Shown: positions 1 through 7,987, numbered from the stretch's first letter. The stretch is DNA of 14,072 nt from JANQPC01 sp039208375 (GCA_039208375.1 JBCCRC010000078.1:1-14072); one strand, 5' to 3'. Made by a program: numbers and translations. The notes: a model not told the origin generated them from the letters alone.

Positions 1-266
1 GCCTCGCCAATCGCCTGATGGCCGAGGCACACGCCCATAAGCGGAGTCTGCGTTTCCGCTGCGGCCGCGATCAATGCCAGACAGATCCCCGCGCTTTGCG
101 GTACGCCGGGGCCGGGCGACAAAACGATGGCTTCTGGCCTAAGCCCCATTGCCTGCTGCACGTCGAGCGCATCATTGCGATGCACTGCCACATCTGCCCC
201 AAGCTCACCCAGGTAATGGGCGAGGTTGTAGGTGAAACTGTCATAGTTATCGATCAGTAGCAGCAC
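1..266 (-). CDS. trpG: Anthranilate synthase glutaminase subunit (TrpG), partial, N-terminal part
   Basis: Class I glutamine amidotransferase subunit that releases ammonia from glutamine for anthranilate synthase (first step of tryptophan synthesis); some homologues also serve aminodeoxychorismate synthase. The visible 88 residues begin VLLLIDNYDSFTYNL, the hallmark N-terminus of TrpG/PabA. They contain the oxyanion-loop motif SPGPGVP and the nucleophile motif GVCLGHQ, with the catalytic Cys near residue 80. The rest, including the His/Glu of the triad, lies beyond the left edge. The start is taken as GTG at 266-264, because the reading frame has no ATG just before the conserved motif and a purine-rich AGGGAG lies 6-8 bases upstream. 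It is divergent from the yibQ-like gene, with the 172-base gap 267-438 between them. TrpG and PabA cannot be separated from this fragment alone; the nearby trpE favours TrpG. Confidence 0.93.
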   Translation of the reverse strand, partial: MLLLIDNYDSFTYNLAHYLGELGADVAVHRNDALDVQQAMGLRPEAIVLSPGPGVPQSAGICLALIAAAAETQTPLMGVCLGHQAIGE

Positions 267-340
267 CTTGCGCTCCCTCGCATTTTTGCGGCCCGGGCCG
301 GGGCGGGGATTTTTGGGATGTCCACGCCCCCCGGAACGGC

Positions 341-346
341 TATACT
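341..346 (+). promoter_or_regulatory. Candidate -10 element (TATACT) for the yibQ-like gene in the divergent gap
   Basis: The divergent gap 267-438 must hold promoters for both trpG and the yibQ-like gene. The only clear hexamer I see is TATACT at 341-346 on the plus strand, about 93 bases before the proposed GTG start; no good -35 lies 16-18 bases upstream. The gap also holds a perfect 6-bp inverted repeat, GCGGCC (385-390) and GGCCGC (396-401), around the loop GAACG. I looked for a trp leader peptide on the minus strand and found no ORF with tandem Trp codons. Confidence 0.3.
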
Positions 347-438
347 TGGCAAAACGCGCCCGCCACGGTCAAGGCGCGAATTCGGCGGCCGAACGGGCCG
401 CGCATGGGCAACAGGCACGGCAACGGAGAACGATCGAG

Positions 439-2088
439 GTGTTACGGGGCGTATTGGCCGGGGGCGCGTGGGGCCTTGTGGTGGGTATCGTCGTTCTGGC
501 GATGACCTCGCAAATCGCCGATTGGCGCGATCTGACACCTGCCATCACCGAAGAAATTGCAAACGCGACGCCTGAAGCGGGCGAACCGGCTGTAGCAGAA
601 TCGGCGCCAGCCGCCACGGCACCGGAAACGCCTGTTGCCGAAATCGAGACACCTGCGCCCACGCCCCGCGAAGAGGTGGCCGAAGCCCCGGCGCTTGAAG
701 TCGCTCCGCCTGGCGCGCCAGCGGCGCCAGCCGATGTTCCGGCGCCCGCAAGCCCCGCGCCCGAGATTGCAGCGCTGCCCACGCCGACGCCCGAGGCTGG
801 CGTTGTGCCCCAGCCCGCTGCGCCTGCGCCCGCCGCGCCCGAGGGTGGAGTGGGGGAGGTGGCCGCGTTGCCCGAACCCCTACGCCCAGCAACACCGCCC
901 ACTGATGCGCCTGCCGTGCCCGCAACCCCCGGCGCCGCGGCGGATGCGCCCGAGGCGCCGAACCCTGCGGCCGCCCCAAACGTGACAGTGCGAGAAGTGG
1001 CCCCCTCAGGCACGGCCCCGGCCCCCGAAGTGGCGATAGCGACGCCCGAACCACCCGCAGCCGCCCCAGCGCCGGACGCGGCGCCTGCCCCCGGCGATCC
1101 AGTGGCGACAGAGCGCCAGGGCTTGCCGCAGATCACCGCTGAGGCGCAAGAGCCGATAGGGGGAGCGGCGCCCAATGCAACCCCGGCGCCCGAGGCCGAT
1201 CAGGTGGCTGAGGCTGATGCGGCCGAGCCCCCCTCGGGCGTACCGTCCCCGGCCCCCGTCACGGTGCGCATCAATCGGCTTCCCACGATTGGCGATGATG
1301 CCGAGCCCGAGGCGAGCACGGACGACGGCTCCCCCGAAGTGGCCGCCATCCGACCGGAAGGTGAAACAGCTGAAGAGCCTGGGGCCCCTGTCGCCGAAGC
1401 CTCTGTTATTGATCCCGATGCCCCTGCAATCGCTCGCAATGCGGCAGAGTTCGCCGGGGCCGAGGGCGCGCTGATGTCGGTGATCCTTATCGATGTCGGG
1501 CTGGGCCTGCCCTCAACCCGTGCGCTCGAAACGGTGGGCGCGCCGGTCACGGTGGCGCTCGATGCCGCACTCGAAGATGCCGCCCGCGCGGCCCGCCGGT
1601 TCCGCGAACGCGGCTATGAGGTGGCGCTGATCCCCAACCTGCCTGCAGGCGCACAGGCGCAGGATGTGGCGGTTTCGCTGTCAGTGACGCTAGAGGAAGT
1701 CACCGACGCGGTGGCGCTTCTCGATTCCACCGGTAGCGATTTCCAGACGGACAGGGGCACCATGGCGCAGGTCGCCGCCATCGCATCGCAATCAGGGCTT
1801 GGCGTTGTCACCTATGCGCGGGGGCTCAACACCGCTCGGCGGATCGCGCAGCAAAACGGCGTACCCTCCGGCCTCGTTTTCCGCTCGATCGATCCAAACA
1901 CGACCGACCCGCTCGCGGTGGCCCGCGCGCTGGATCAGGCCGCCTTCCGCGCGCGGCAGGATGGGTCGGCCATCGTGCTCGTGCCCGCAACCGATCCGAT
2001 GGTTGCGGGCCTTGCCGCATGGGCAGAAGAGGCGCGGGCGTCTGAGATTACCCTCGCGCCCCTTTCGGCGGTTCTCGTTTCCGGCTGA
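439..2088 (+). CDS. yibQ: YibQ-like divergent polysaccharide deacetylase family protein, membrane-anchored, with a long Pro/Ala-rich linker
   Basis: The product (549 aa from the proposed start) has three parts. Residues about 5-25 form one hydrophobic segment (GVLAGGAWGLVVGIVVLAM), probably an inner-membrane anchor with the rest periplasmic. Residues about 35-340 are a low-complexity Pro/Ala/Glu-rich tether. Residues about 343-549 are a globular domain opening SVILIDVGLGLPS and closing LAPLSAVLVSG, which matches the DUF610/YibQ divergent polysaccharide deacetylase family. The frame is open back to 268, but I prefer GTG at 439: GGAGA lies 9 bases upstream, the hydrophobic segment starts at once, and 268 would leave no room for promoters between this gene and trpG. 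The domain contains no histidine, and the usual Asp-Asp after the first strand reads Asp-Val, so metal-dependent deacetylase activity is doubtful. It sits between trpE and trpG on the opposite strand. Its biochemical role is unknown. Confidence 0.85.
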   Translation: MLRGVLAGGAWGLVVGIVVLAMTSQIADWRDLTPAITEEIANATPEAGEPAVAESAPAATAPETPVAEIETPAPTPREEVAEAPALEVAPPGAPAAPADVPAPASPAPEIAALPTPTPEAGVVPQPAAPAPAAPEGGVGEVAALPEPLRPATPPTDAPAVPATPGAAADAPEAPNPAAAPNVTVREVAPSGTAPAPEVAIATPEPPAAAPAPDAAPAPGDPVATERQGLPQITAEAQEPIGGAAPNATPAPEADQVAEADAAEPPSGVPSPAPVTVRINRLPTIGDDAEPEASTDDGSPEVAAIRPEGETAEEPGAPVAEASVIDPDAPAIARNAAEFAGAEGALMSVILIDVGLGLPSTRALETVGAPVTVALDAALEDAARAARRFRERGYEVALIPNLPAGAQAQDVAVSLSVTLEEVTDAVALLDSTGSDFQTDRGTMAQVAAIASQSGLGVVTYARGLNTARRIAQQNGVPSGLVFRSIDPNTTDPLAVARALDQAAFRARQDGSAIVLVPATDPMVAGLAAWAEEARASEITLAPLSAVLVSG

Positions 2089-2098
2089 GGATGTGCGC

Positions 2099-2120
2099 GG
2101 CGCAGCAGCGCTGCGGCGCC
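2099..2120. terminator. Inverted repeat in the gap between convergent genes, possible bidirectional terminator
   Basis: The 114-base gap between the convergent yibQ-like gene and trpE holds GGCGC (2099-2103) matched by GCGCC (2116-2120), with further inner pairing; CGCAGC (2101-2106) with GCTGCG (2110-2115) is an alternative fold. It begins about 10 bases after the yibQ stop. There is no T-run on either side, so intrinsic termination is uncertain. Nothing else was recognised in the gap. Confidence 0.3.
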
Positions 2121-2202
2121 TACAACACAGATCGCGATACTGGCCATTGTGCCGCCGTGGCCCGAGCCCTGCATCGGCGCGGCTCCAAAACCACAAGGCG
2201 CT

Positions 2203-3714
2203 TCAGGTGTTCCCACCGCCCACGAACCGCCCCGCATCCGCCGCCGCGCGCCGGATTGCCTTGGCCTTATTCTCGGTTTCCTCGAATTCGGCCTGCGGAT
2301 CGCTGTCATAGACAACACCACCCCCGGCTTGAATGTAGAGCGTCTGGTCCTGCAGCACCGCTGTCCGAAGTGCGATGCACATATCCATGTCGCCGCCCGC
2401 CGAGAAATAGCCCACGCCGCCGCCATACACGCCGCGCTTTTCCGGCTCCAACTCGTCGATGATTTCCATCGCGCGCACCTTCGGCGCGCCCGACACAGTG
2501 CCCGCTGGTAGCCCTGCCAGCAGTGCCGAGAGCGCGTCGTGGTCATCTGATAGCTCGCCCACCACGGTCGAGACGATATGCATCACGTGGCTGTAGCGTT
2601 CGACGATAAATTCTTCCGTCGGGCGCACCGTGCCGATCTTGGCCACCCGCCCCACATCGTTGCGCCCCAGATCGAGCAGCATCAGATGTTCGGCGCACTC
2701 CTTCTCATCGGCCATCAGATCTGACTCAAGCGCCCGGTCTTCGTCCGCCGTCGCGCCCCTGGGCCGGGTGCCCGCGATGGGCCGGATCGTGACCTCGCCA
2801 CCAAACACCCGCACAAGAATTTCAGGCGATGCGCCGATCACCTGGAAGCCCCCGAAATTGAAGTAGAACATGAAGGGCGATGGGTTGGTACGCCGGAGGC
2901 TTCGATAAAGCGCGAAGGGCGGCAGCGTAAACGGCTGCGCCCAGCGCTGAGAAGGGACGACCTGAAAGATATCGCCCGCGCGGATGTAATCCTTGGCGCG
3001 TTCGACGGCGGCGAGATAGCCCTCGTGGCTGAAGTTTGAAACCGGCAGGCCCACATCCGCACTGTCGCCGAAGCCGCGTGTTTCGCCTGCCACCGCGCGT
3101 TCGAGATCGCGCACCGCGTCCATCACCCGCTCTGCGGCCTGCGCGTAGGCCGCGCGCGCCGAAAGCCCCGAATTAGCCCAGGCCGGGGAGACGACCGTTA
3201 CCTCGCCTTTCACCCCGTCGAGCACCGCCACCACAGAGGGCCGCAGCATCACGGCATCGGGCAGGCCCAGCGGATCGGGGTTTACATCCGGCAGGTGTTC
3301 CACCAGCCGGATCATGTCATAACCCAGATAGCCAAACAGTCCTGCTGATGCCGCGGGCAGATCATCGGGCAGCGTGATCCGGCTTTCCGCGATCACCGCA
3401 CGCAACGTATCGAGCGGAGAGCCGTCAAGGCGCTCAAACGTCTCGCGATCAAAGCGGGCATTGCGGTTGATGCGGCTTGTCTCACCCCGGCACTCCCACA
3501 CCAGATCGGGCTTCATTCCCACCATCGAGTAACGCCCGCGCACTTCACCGCCGGTAACGGATTCCAGTATGAAGCTGTCGGCCCGCGCCTCGGCCAGTTT
3601 CAGCATCAGCGATACAGGGGTGTCGAGATCGGCGGCCAAGCGGCTGTAGACAACCTGGTTCTCGCCCGCCTCAAAACCCTTCGCGAAGGTTTCGATTTCC
3701 GGTGTCAGTGCCAT
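2203..3714 (-). CDS. trpE: Anthranilate synthase component I (TrpE)
   Basis: Chorismate-binding subunit (503 aa) that, with the TrpG glutaminase, converts chorismate to anthranilate, the committed step of tryptophan synthesis. Near residues 50-55 it has LESVTGG, the N-terminal segment that in this family forms the tryptophan feedback site. The C-terminal chorismate-binding domain is complete: IAGTRPRG, KECAEHLMLLDLGRNDVGRV, YSHVMHIVS, GTVSGAPKVRAMEIIDELE (about residue 400 on), and the closing block QAGGGVVYDSDP. Length is normal for stand-alone TrpE, not a TrpEG fusion. The ATG (3714-3712) shares its A with the TGA of the upstream ppiD-like gene, so translation is probably coupled. No attenuator can lie directly upstream because that sequence is coding. 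LGRNDVGRV and the neighbouring trpG favour TrpE over PabB. Confidence 0.96.
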   Translation of the reverse strand: MALTPEIETFAKGFEAGENQVVYSRLAADLDTPVSLMLKLAEARADSFILESVTGGEVRGRYSMVGMKPDLVWECRGETSRINRNARFDRETFERLDGSPLDTLRAVIAESRITLPDDLPAASAGLFGYLGYDMIRLVEHLPDVNPDPLGLPDAVMLRPSVVAVLDGVKGEVTVVSPAWANSGLSARAAYAQAAERVMDAVRDLERAVAGETRGFGDSADVGLPVSNFSHEGYLAAVERAKDYIRAGDIFQVVPSQRWAQPFTLPPFALYRSLRRTNPSPFMFYFNFGGFQVIGASPEILVRVFGGEVTIRPIAGTRPRGATADEDRALESDLMADEKECAEHLMLLDLGRNDVGRVAKIGTVRPTEEFIVERYSHVMHIVSTVVGELSDDHDALSALLAGLPAGTVSGAPKVRAMEIIDELEPEKRGVYGGGVGYFSAGGDMDMCIALRTAVLQDQTLYIQAGGGVVYDSDPQAEFEETENKAKAIRRAAADAGRFVGGGNT

Positions 3715-5555
3715 CAGGGCAATTGCGCGTGAACCGCGTTCAGCGCCTGTTGGTTGATTTGGATGCCGGCCCGCGTCTGCGCGGCCTGGGTGAAAAGCTG
3801 CAACGCATCGCCCGCCAGCCCCTGCGCGGCCTGCGCCTCGAATGCGGCGATTCCGGCAGCGGCATCGGGGGCCGTCCGGTCCGGCGCGATGATCGTATCA
3901 AGCCGCACGAGCACCGCGGCACCGGCATCTTCGAATACCCGCACTTCGCCCGGCTCCATCTCGAACACGCCCGCCACGAAGGCTGGTGGCGCATCGTCAA
4001 GAAATGCGTCGCGCTCGAGGTTGCGCTCGGTGCGCAGGGCCAGGTCAAGCCCCGCCATTTCGGCCCCGCCGCGGATCGCCTCCGCCGCTACTTCGGCCTG
4101 TTCGGCCAGCACGCGCGCCGTTTCCTGCATCTCCCAGCCTTCGATCACCCGGTCGCGCACCTCATCGAGGGGTTGCAACGCCGGGGGGCGGATCTCATCA
4201 AGCCGAAGCGCGAAAAGCCCGCCTTCTTCAAGCTCGATTACCTCGGGAAAGTCGCCCTCCTCAGCCGCGAATGCCGCCTCGCGAAAGCCTTGGTAGGCCG
4301 CGATGCCTTCTGCCACGTCCGGCCGCCAGTCGATCTGCCCCAATTCAAGCTCGGTCTCTTCCGCCAATTCCTCAAGCGTGGCGCCACCGGCCAGAAGATC
4401 GTCGACCTCAATCACCATATCCTGAATAAGCCGGCGCGCGGCATCGGTGGCGAACTGAGTTTCCAGCAGGGGCCGCGCCTCTTCAAACGGTGTCTCCTGC
4501 GCGGTAAGAATGGCATTGACGCGGAAGATCGCCGGGCCAAGCGTTGTCGGCAGCGGCCCAACCACGCCCGGTTCGTCCAGAGCAAAAATCGCAGCGCCGT
4601 TTTCCCCCAACGCCGCTTCAGACACATCGCCGAGATCGATATCGGCAAGCGTCAGGCCACGATCAGCCACCAGATCTTCAAACGTCGCATCGCCACTCTC
4701 AACCCGGCCCAGCGCCTGAGCGGCGGCCTCGTCCGAACCGTAAACAAGCCGCTCCACCAACCGCCGTTCGGGCTGCACGAACTCATCGATCCTTTGGTCG
4801 TACAGCGCGCGTAGGGCGTCCTCGTCGGTGTCTATCGTCTCAAGGATCATCTGCGGCACCACCCACGCGTAGGTGATGGCGCGTTCTTCGGCGAGCGTGA
4901 AGAGCGCCTCGTTTTCCTCATAATAGGCTGTCAGATCTGCCTCGGAGGGTTCCGCAATGGGCGCGGCAAGATCTGCGTCCGTGAGCCGAGCCCAGGTAAT
5001 ATCGCGCCGCTCTTGCGCCCAGTTAAAGAGCGTGTCGATGAACGTGTCTTGCGCGCCAAAGCCGCCGCCAATGGCCCCTTGCATCAATGTGCGCGTGGTA
5101 TCGGCACGGATCTGGTCCTCAAACTCCGCCACGCTCATGCCCTGCTGGCGCAGAGTAAAGCTATAGGCCTCGCGGTCAAAGCTGCCGTCAAGGCCTTGGA
5201 AGGCGGGGATGCGCAGCACCTCCTCGCCCACGACGTCGTCGCCCACCGACAGCCCGATCGCCTGCGCTTCGTGGTCCAGCGCGGCCCGGCCCACGAGGCG
5301 GGAGAGCACATTGCGATCCACGCCGAACTGGCGCGCCTGCGCGAAGGGAATGGCTTGCCCGGTCTGTGCGGCAAGCGCGCGCAATTCGCCCTGCAACTCG
5401 CGCGCATAGGTGTTGGTGTCGATCTCCACGTGACCGACCGAGCCCACGCTGCGCACGGAGCCACCGAAATTCGTGGCCCCGAAACCTGCAAGGCCGATGA
5501 TCAGAAGCCCGAGGATCACCCAGACAACTGCCCGCGAAACCTGCCCCTTTGCCAT
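3714..5555 (-). CDS. ppiD: PpiD-like membrane-anchored peptidylprolyl isomerase/periplasmic chaperone
   Basis: The 613-aa product starts MAKGQVSRAVVWVILGLL, with a single membrane segment at about residues 9-30 and a short cytoplasmic tail: the PpiD topology, with the body in the periplasm. Residues about 35-190 match a SurA/PpiD N-terminal chaperone domain (VEIDTNTYARELQGEL, then FDREAYSFTLRQQGMSVAEFEDQIR). Residues about 235-370 look like a parvulin domain (QRIDEFVQPERRLVERLVYGS, LGPAIFRVNAIL), followed by further alpha-helical chaperone sequence to the C-terminus. Family members assist folding of newly exported outer-membrane and periplasmic proteins. The sequence is unusually acidic and Ala-rich. 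The ATG at 5555 has AGAGGG upstream. Its TGA overlaps the trpE ATG, and 43 bases separate it from the aminotransferase gene upstream. Whether the parvulin domain is active cannot be judged by eye. Confidence 0.88.
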   Translation of the reverse strand: MAKGQVSRAVVWVILGLLIIGLAGFGATNFGGSVRSVGSVGHVEIDTNTYARELQGELRALAAQTGQAIPFAQARQFGVDRNVLSRLVGRAALDHEAQAIGLSVGDDVVGEEVLRIPAFQGLDGSFDREAYSFTLRQQGMSVAEFEDQIRADTTRTLMQGAIGGGFGAQDTFIDTLFNWAQERRDITWARLTDADLAAPIAEPSEADLTAYYEENEALFTLAEERAITYAWVVPQMILETIDTDEDALRALYDQRIDEFVQPERRLVERLVYGSDEAAAQALGRVESGDATFEDLVADRGLTLADIDLGDVSEAALGENGAAIFALDEPGVVGPLPTTLGPAIFRVNAILTAQETPFEEARPLLETQFATDAARRLIQDMVIEVDDLLAGGATLEELAEETELELGQIDWRPDVAEGIAAYQGFREAAFAAEEGDFPEVIELEEGGLFALRLDEIRPPALQPLDEVRDRVIEGWEMQETARVLAEQAEVAAEAIRGGAEMAGLDLALRTERNLERDAFLDDAPPAFVAGVFEMEPGEVRVFEDAGAAVLVRLDTIIAPDRTAPDAAAGIAAFEAQAAQGLAGDALQLFTQAAQTRAGIQINQQALNAVHAQLP

Positions 5556-5598
5556 GCCAACCCTCTTGCGACTACGCCGAATGCGCCAGCGGTGTATG

Positions 5599-6801
5599 TC
5601 AGGGGGCAGGGTGCTGCAAGTCTTCCTGAGTGACCTGCGAAAGCCGCGCGATCACCTCGGCGAGGCCGGCGCTGTCGGCATTGGCAAAGGCGATCCGCAG
5701 CTCGCGCGCGCCCGCCCCGTCGCCCTCGGGCCGAAACATCGTGCCGGGCAGCAAAAGAAGCCCCGCTGCATGCACAAGCCGCGGGGCCAGATCCGCCGAC
5801 GAAAGCCCGAACGGGTGGTGCACATAGGCGAAGTAGGCGCCCGCGCCCAGAAGGTGCTAGCCGGCCAAGGTGGCGAGCCCCGCTTGCACGGCCGTGCGCC
5901 GGGCGAGGATCTCTGCGCGCTCTCCCGCCAGCCAGTCGCCCAGGTTGCGCAGGCCCCAGAGCGCGGCGCGCTGGCCCAGTTGCGGCGCGCAGATCGTCAC
6001 CGTGTCGAGATACTTCTCAACCTGCGCAAGCCGCGCCGGCGAGGCGGCAATCGCGCCGACCCGGTGCCCGGTCAGCCGGTAGGCCTTGGAAAAGGAATAG
6101 AGGTGGATCACCGTCTCGTCCCAATCGGGATCGGCGAAAAGGTCATGCGGCGCGCCAGGGCGGCTCAAAAAATCGCGATAGGTCTCGTCGACAATCAGCG
6201 CGATTCCTCGCGCCCGTGCGAGATCGCGGATCTCGCCGATCAGCTGTGGGGGGTATTCCGCGCCGGCGGGATTGTTAGGCGTCACAATCACGATCGCCCG
6301 TGTCTCGGGCGTGATCGCTGTGGCCAGCGCGTCCGGGTCGGGCAGAAGCCCTGCGCCCGTGGGGCAGGGCAGGGCAGCAACGCCACTCATGTCGAGCGCC
6401 ATCTTGTGGTTGAAATACCAGGGCGTGGGCAGGATCACCGCTTCGCCCGGGCCCGCAAGGCTTGCCAAGGCCGCGGTAAACGCCTGATTGCAGCCCGCAG
6501 TTATTGCCACTTGCCCCGGTGCCACTGCCCCGCTGTAGAGGGCGCACATGTGCGCGGCCAATGCGGCGCGCAAGTCCGGCAATCCCAGAACCGGCCCGTA
6601 GAGATGCGCGCCCGGCTCCGTCATCACCATCTCGGCCATCGCTGCCCTTAAAGGCTCCGGCGGCGGCGCCACCGGTGCGGCCTGGCTGAGGTTGATGAGC
6701 GGGCGATCCCCGTCCAACGCCGCGCCTTCGATCCAGCGCCGCGCCTCCATCACCGGCGGCGCCATCGTACGCGCCATGTTTGCATTCATCGGCCCGACCA
6801 C
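5599..6801 (-). pseudogene. Class I/II PLP-dependent aminotransferase interrupted by an in-frame TAG
   Basis: Reading through one TAG at 5859-5857 gives a 400-codon fold-type I aminotransferase. Visible motifs are LYGPVLGLPDLRAALA, VTPNNPAGAEYPP, VDETYRDF (PLP-ring Asp and Tyr) and SFSKAYRLTGHRVGA, with the Schiff-base Lys at about residue 239. After the TAG the same frame continues as HLLGAGAYFAYVHHPF and reaches ELRIAFANAD, whose Arg corresponds to the conserved substrate-carboxylate Arg, then a normal stop (TGA). TAG replaces a position that is commonly Trp; one G-to-A change of TGG explains it. No other lesion is present. The truncated 314-aa product would lack the C-terminal small domain and the Arg, so it is probably inactive unless the stop is read through or is a sequencing error. 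The start is GTG 6801 (GAAAGGGG close upstream) or ATG 6789. Substrate is unknown; aspartate or aromatic amino acids are typical of the group. Confidence 0.85.
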
Positions 6802-6837
6802 CGCGCCCCTTTCATCTTGGCAGAATTAGTCCGGGGT

Positions 6838-6868
6838 CTGGGGCAGCGCCCCAGCCGCTCGCTGCCCC
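6838..6868 (-). terminator. Strong GC hairpin directly after gpt, probable terminator or processing stem
   Basis: A 9-bp perfect stem, GGGGCAGCG (6840-6848) with CGCTGCCCC (6860-6868) in plus-strand terms, begins at the base next to the gpt stop codon. CTGGGGC (6838-6844) with GCCCCAG (6848-6854) is a competing 7-bp stem. This GGGGC..GCCCC type of palindrome is common between genes in Rhodobacterales. No U-run follows on the minus strand, so it may weaken rather than stop transcription into the aminotransferase gene. Confidence 0.5.
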
Positions 6869-7372
6869 TCACTCCGTCCCGCGATAGGGCTCCACATATT
6901 GAAGCGCCATGTCCCAGGGGAAGAAGATCCAGGTATCCTGGCTCACCTCGGTGATGAACGTGTCCACCATGGGCCGTCCCTTGGGCTTGGCATAAACGGT
7001 CGCAACATGCGCGTTTGGCATCACCTTGCGCACCACTTCGAGCGTCCGCCCGGTATCCACCAGATCGTCGATGATCAGCACGCCCGTGCCATCGCCCACA
7101 AGCACCATGTCGGGCTCCTTGATGATCACCGGTTCCGATTGCGTTTGATGATCATAGCTTTTGATCGAGATCGTATCGACCGTACGGATATCCAACTCGC
7201 GGGACACGATCATGGCAGGGGCCATGCCGCCGCGGGTGATCGCCACCACGGCCTTCCAGCCACCGCCATCGGGCCCCTGGCCATCGAGCCGCCAGGCCAG
7301 CGCGCGGGCATCGCGGTGGATCTGATCCCAGCTCACGTGAAAACCCTTTTCGTGGGGCAGGCGATCGTTCAT
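6869..7372 (-). CDS. gpt: Xanthine phosphoribosyltransferase (Gpt-type)
   Basis: Purine salvage enzyme (167 aa) that joins xanthine or guanine to PRPP to give XMP or GMP. The start MNDRLPHEKGFHVSWDQIHRD and the N-terminal ITRGGMAPAMIVSREL are typical of Gpt. Residues 98-110, VLIIDDLVDTGRT, are the PRPP-binding loop. The C-terminal IFFPWDM is also a family motif. The frame is open further upstream, but ATG 7372 matches the family N-terminus and has GAAAGG about 8 bases before it. The stop codon of the upstream LysE-type exporter ends five bases before this ATG, and the ribosome binding site lies inside that gene, so the two are probably co-transcribed and coupled. A GC hairpin follows immediately. 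Confidence 0.94.
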   Translation of the reverse strand: MNDRLPHEKGFHVSWDQIHRDARALAWRLDGQGPDGGGWKAVVAITRGGMAPAMIVSRELDIRTVDTISIKSYDHQTQSEPVIIKEPDMVLVGDGTGVLIIDDLVDTGRTLEVVRKVMPNAHVATVYAKPKGRPMVDTFITEVSQDTWIFFPWDMALQYVEPYRGTE

Positions 7373-7377
7373 GGCGG

Positions 7378-7983
7378 TTACCTTTCGATAAGAAGCCGGG
7401 TGCCGAGCGCGCCGAGGATCAGCGCCGTCCCGCGGTCGATCACCGGTTTGGCTGCAAGATAGCCTGCGCGCACGGGGGCGCGGCTCATGAGCGTGGCAAA
7501 CCCTGCGTAGACCGTGATCTCGACGATCAGGTGGTTCATCGCGATCAGAAGCTTTTGGGCCAGCGTAAGATCGGGTGGAAAAACCACCACCAAAACTGCC
7601 GCAGCGAAGAGGACCGATTTTGGGTTTAGGATGTTGACAAGCAGGCCAGAGGCGAAGGCTCGCCGCCCGGCCCGGGGCGGCACCTCGCCGAGCGGCGCGC
7701 GCGCGCCGCGCCACGTGGCCCAGGCGATCCAGATCAGGTAAAGCGCGCCCGCCGTCTTCACCACGGTATAGGCAAAGGGGAAGAGAGCAAAGATCGCGTC
7801 GAGCCCGAGAAGGGCGGCAAGCGTCCAGGTGGCTGCCATCAGCGCAAGCCCGACGCCCGTGGCAATGCCTGCGGCGCGCCCGCCTGCTAGAGTATTTCGA
7901 ATGGCCAGAAGCAGCGCCGGCCCGGGGCTTGCCATCGCCGCCAGAAGCGCGAGGTTGAAGGCGGCGATATGCTCCCAGCCCAT
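7378..7983 (-). CDS. LysE/RhtB-family amino-acid exporter
   Basis: Small inner-membrane exporter (201 aa) of the LysE/RhtB group, whose members expel amino acids or related small molecules. The protein starts MGWEHIAAFNLALLAAMASPGPALLLAIRNTL; the SPGPALLLAIRNTL segment after the first helix is the family signature. Further hydrophobic segments lie at about residues 40-60 and 68-90, and the NILNPKSVLFAAAV motif follows at about 116-130, then two C-terminal segments. Length and about six membrane helices match the family. It starts four bases after the fabI stop codon and is followed by gpt at five bases, so it belongs to one tight fabI-exporter-gpt unit. The substrate cannot be predicted from sequence. 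Confidence 0.92.
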   Translation of the reverse strand: MGWEHIAAFNLALLAAMASPGPALLLAIRNTLAGGRAAGIATGVGLALMAATWTLAALLGLDAIFALFPFAYTVVKTAGALYLIWIAWATWRGARAPLGEVPPRAGRRAFASGLLVNILNPKSVLFAAAVLVVVFPPDLTLAQKLLIAMNHLIVEITVYAGFATLMSRAPVRAGYLAAKPVIDRGTALILGALGTRLLIER

Positions 7984-7987
7984 GCGC

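Noticed and set aside
267..438. A tryptophan leader peptide and attenuator before trpG
   Set aside because: No minus-strand ORF with tandem Trp codons is present, and the GCGGCC/GGCCGC stem has no T-run and no competing fold.
369..1175. Long Gly/Ala/Ser-rich minus-strand frame opposite the yibQ-like gene
   Set aside because: It is the complement of Pro/Ala-rich codons with high GC; no ribosome binding site and no domain.
1935..2546. A 203-codon minus-strand frame with a short hydrophobic stretch followed by Arg residues, resembling a C-terminal sorting tail
   Set aside because: Its first part is an out-of-frame shadow of trpE and its last part is antisense to the yibQ-like gene; the hydrophobic run is a by-product of the intergenic sequence.
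3702..4814. A 370-codon plus-strand frame opposite the ppiD-like gene
   Set aside because: Antisense shadow of a clear GC-rich coding gene, rich in Arg, His and Pro, with no family resemblance.
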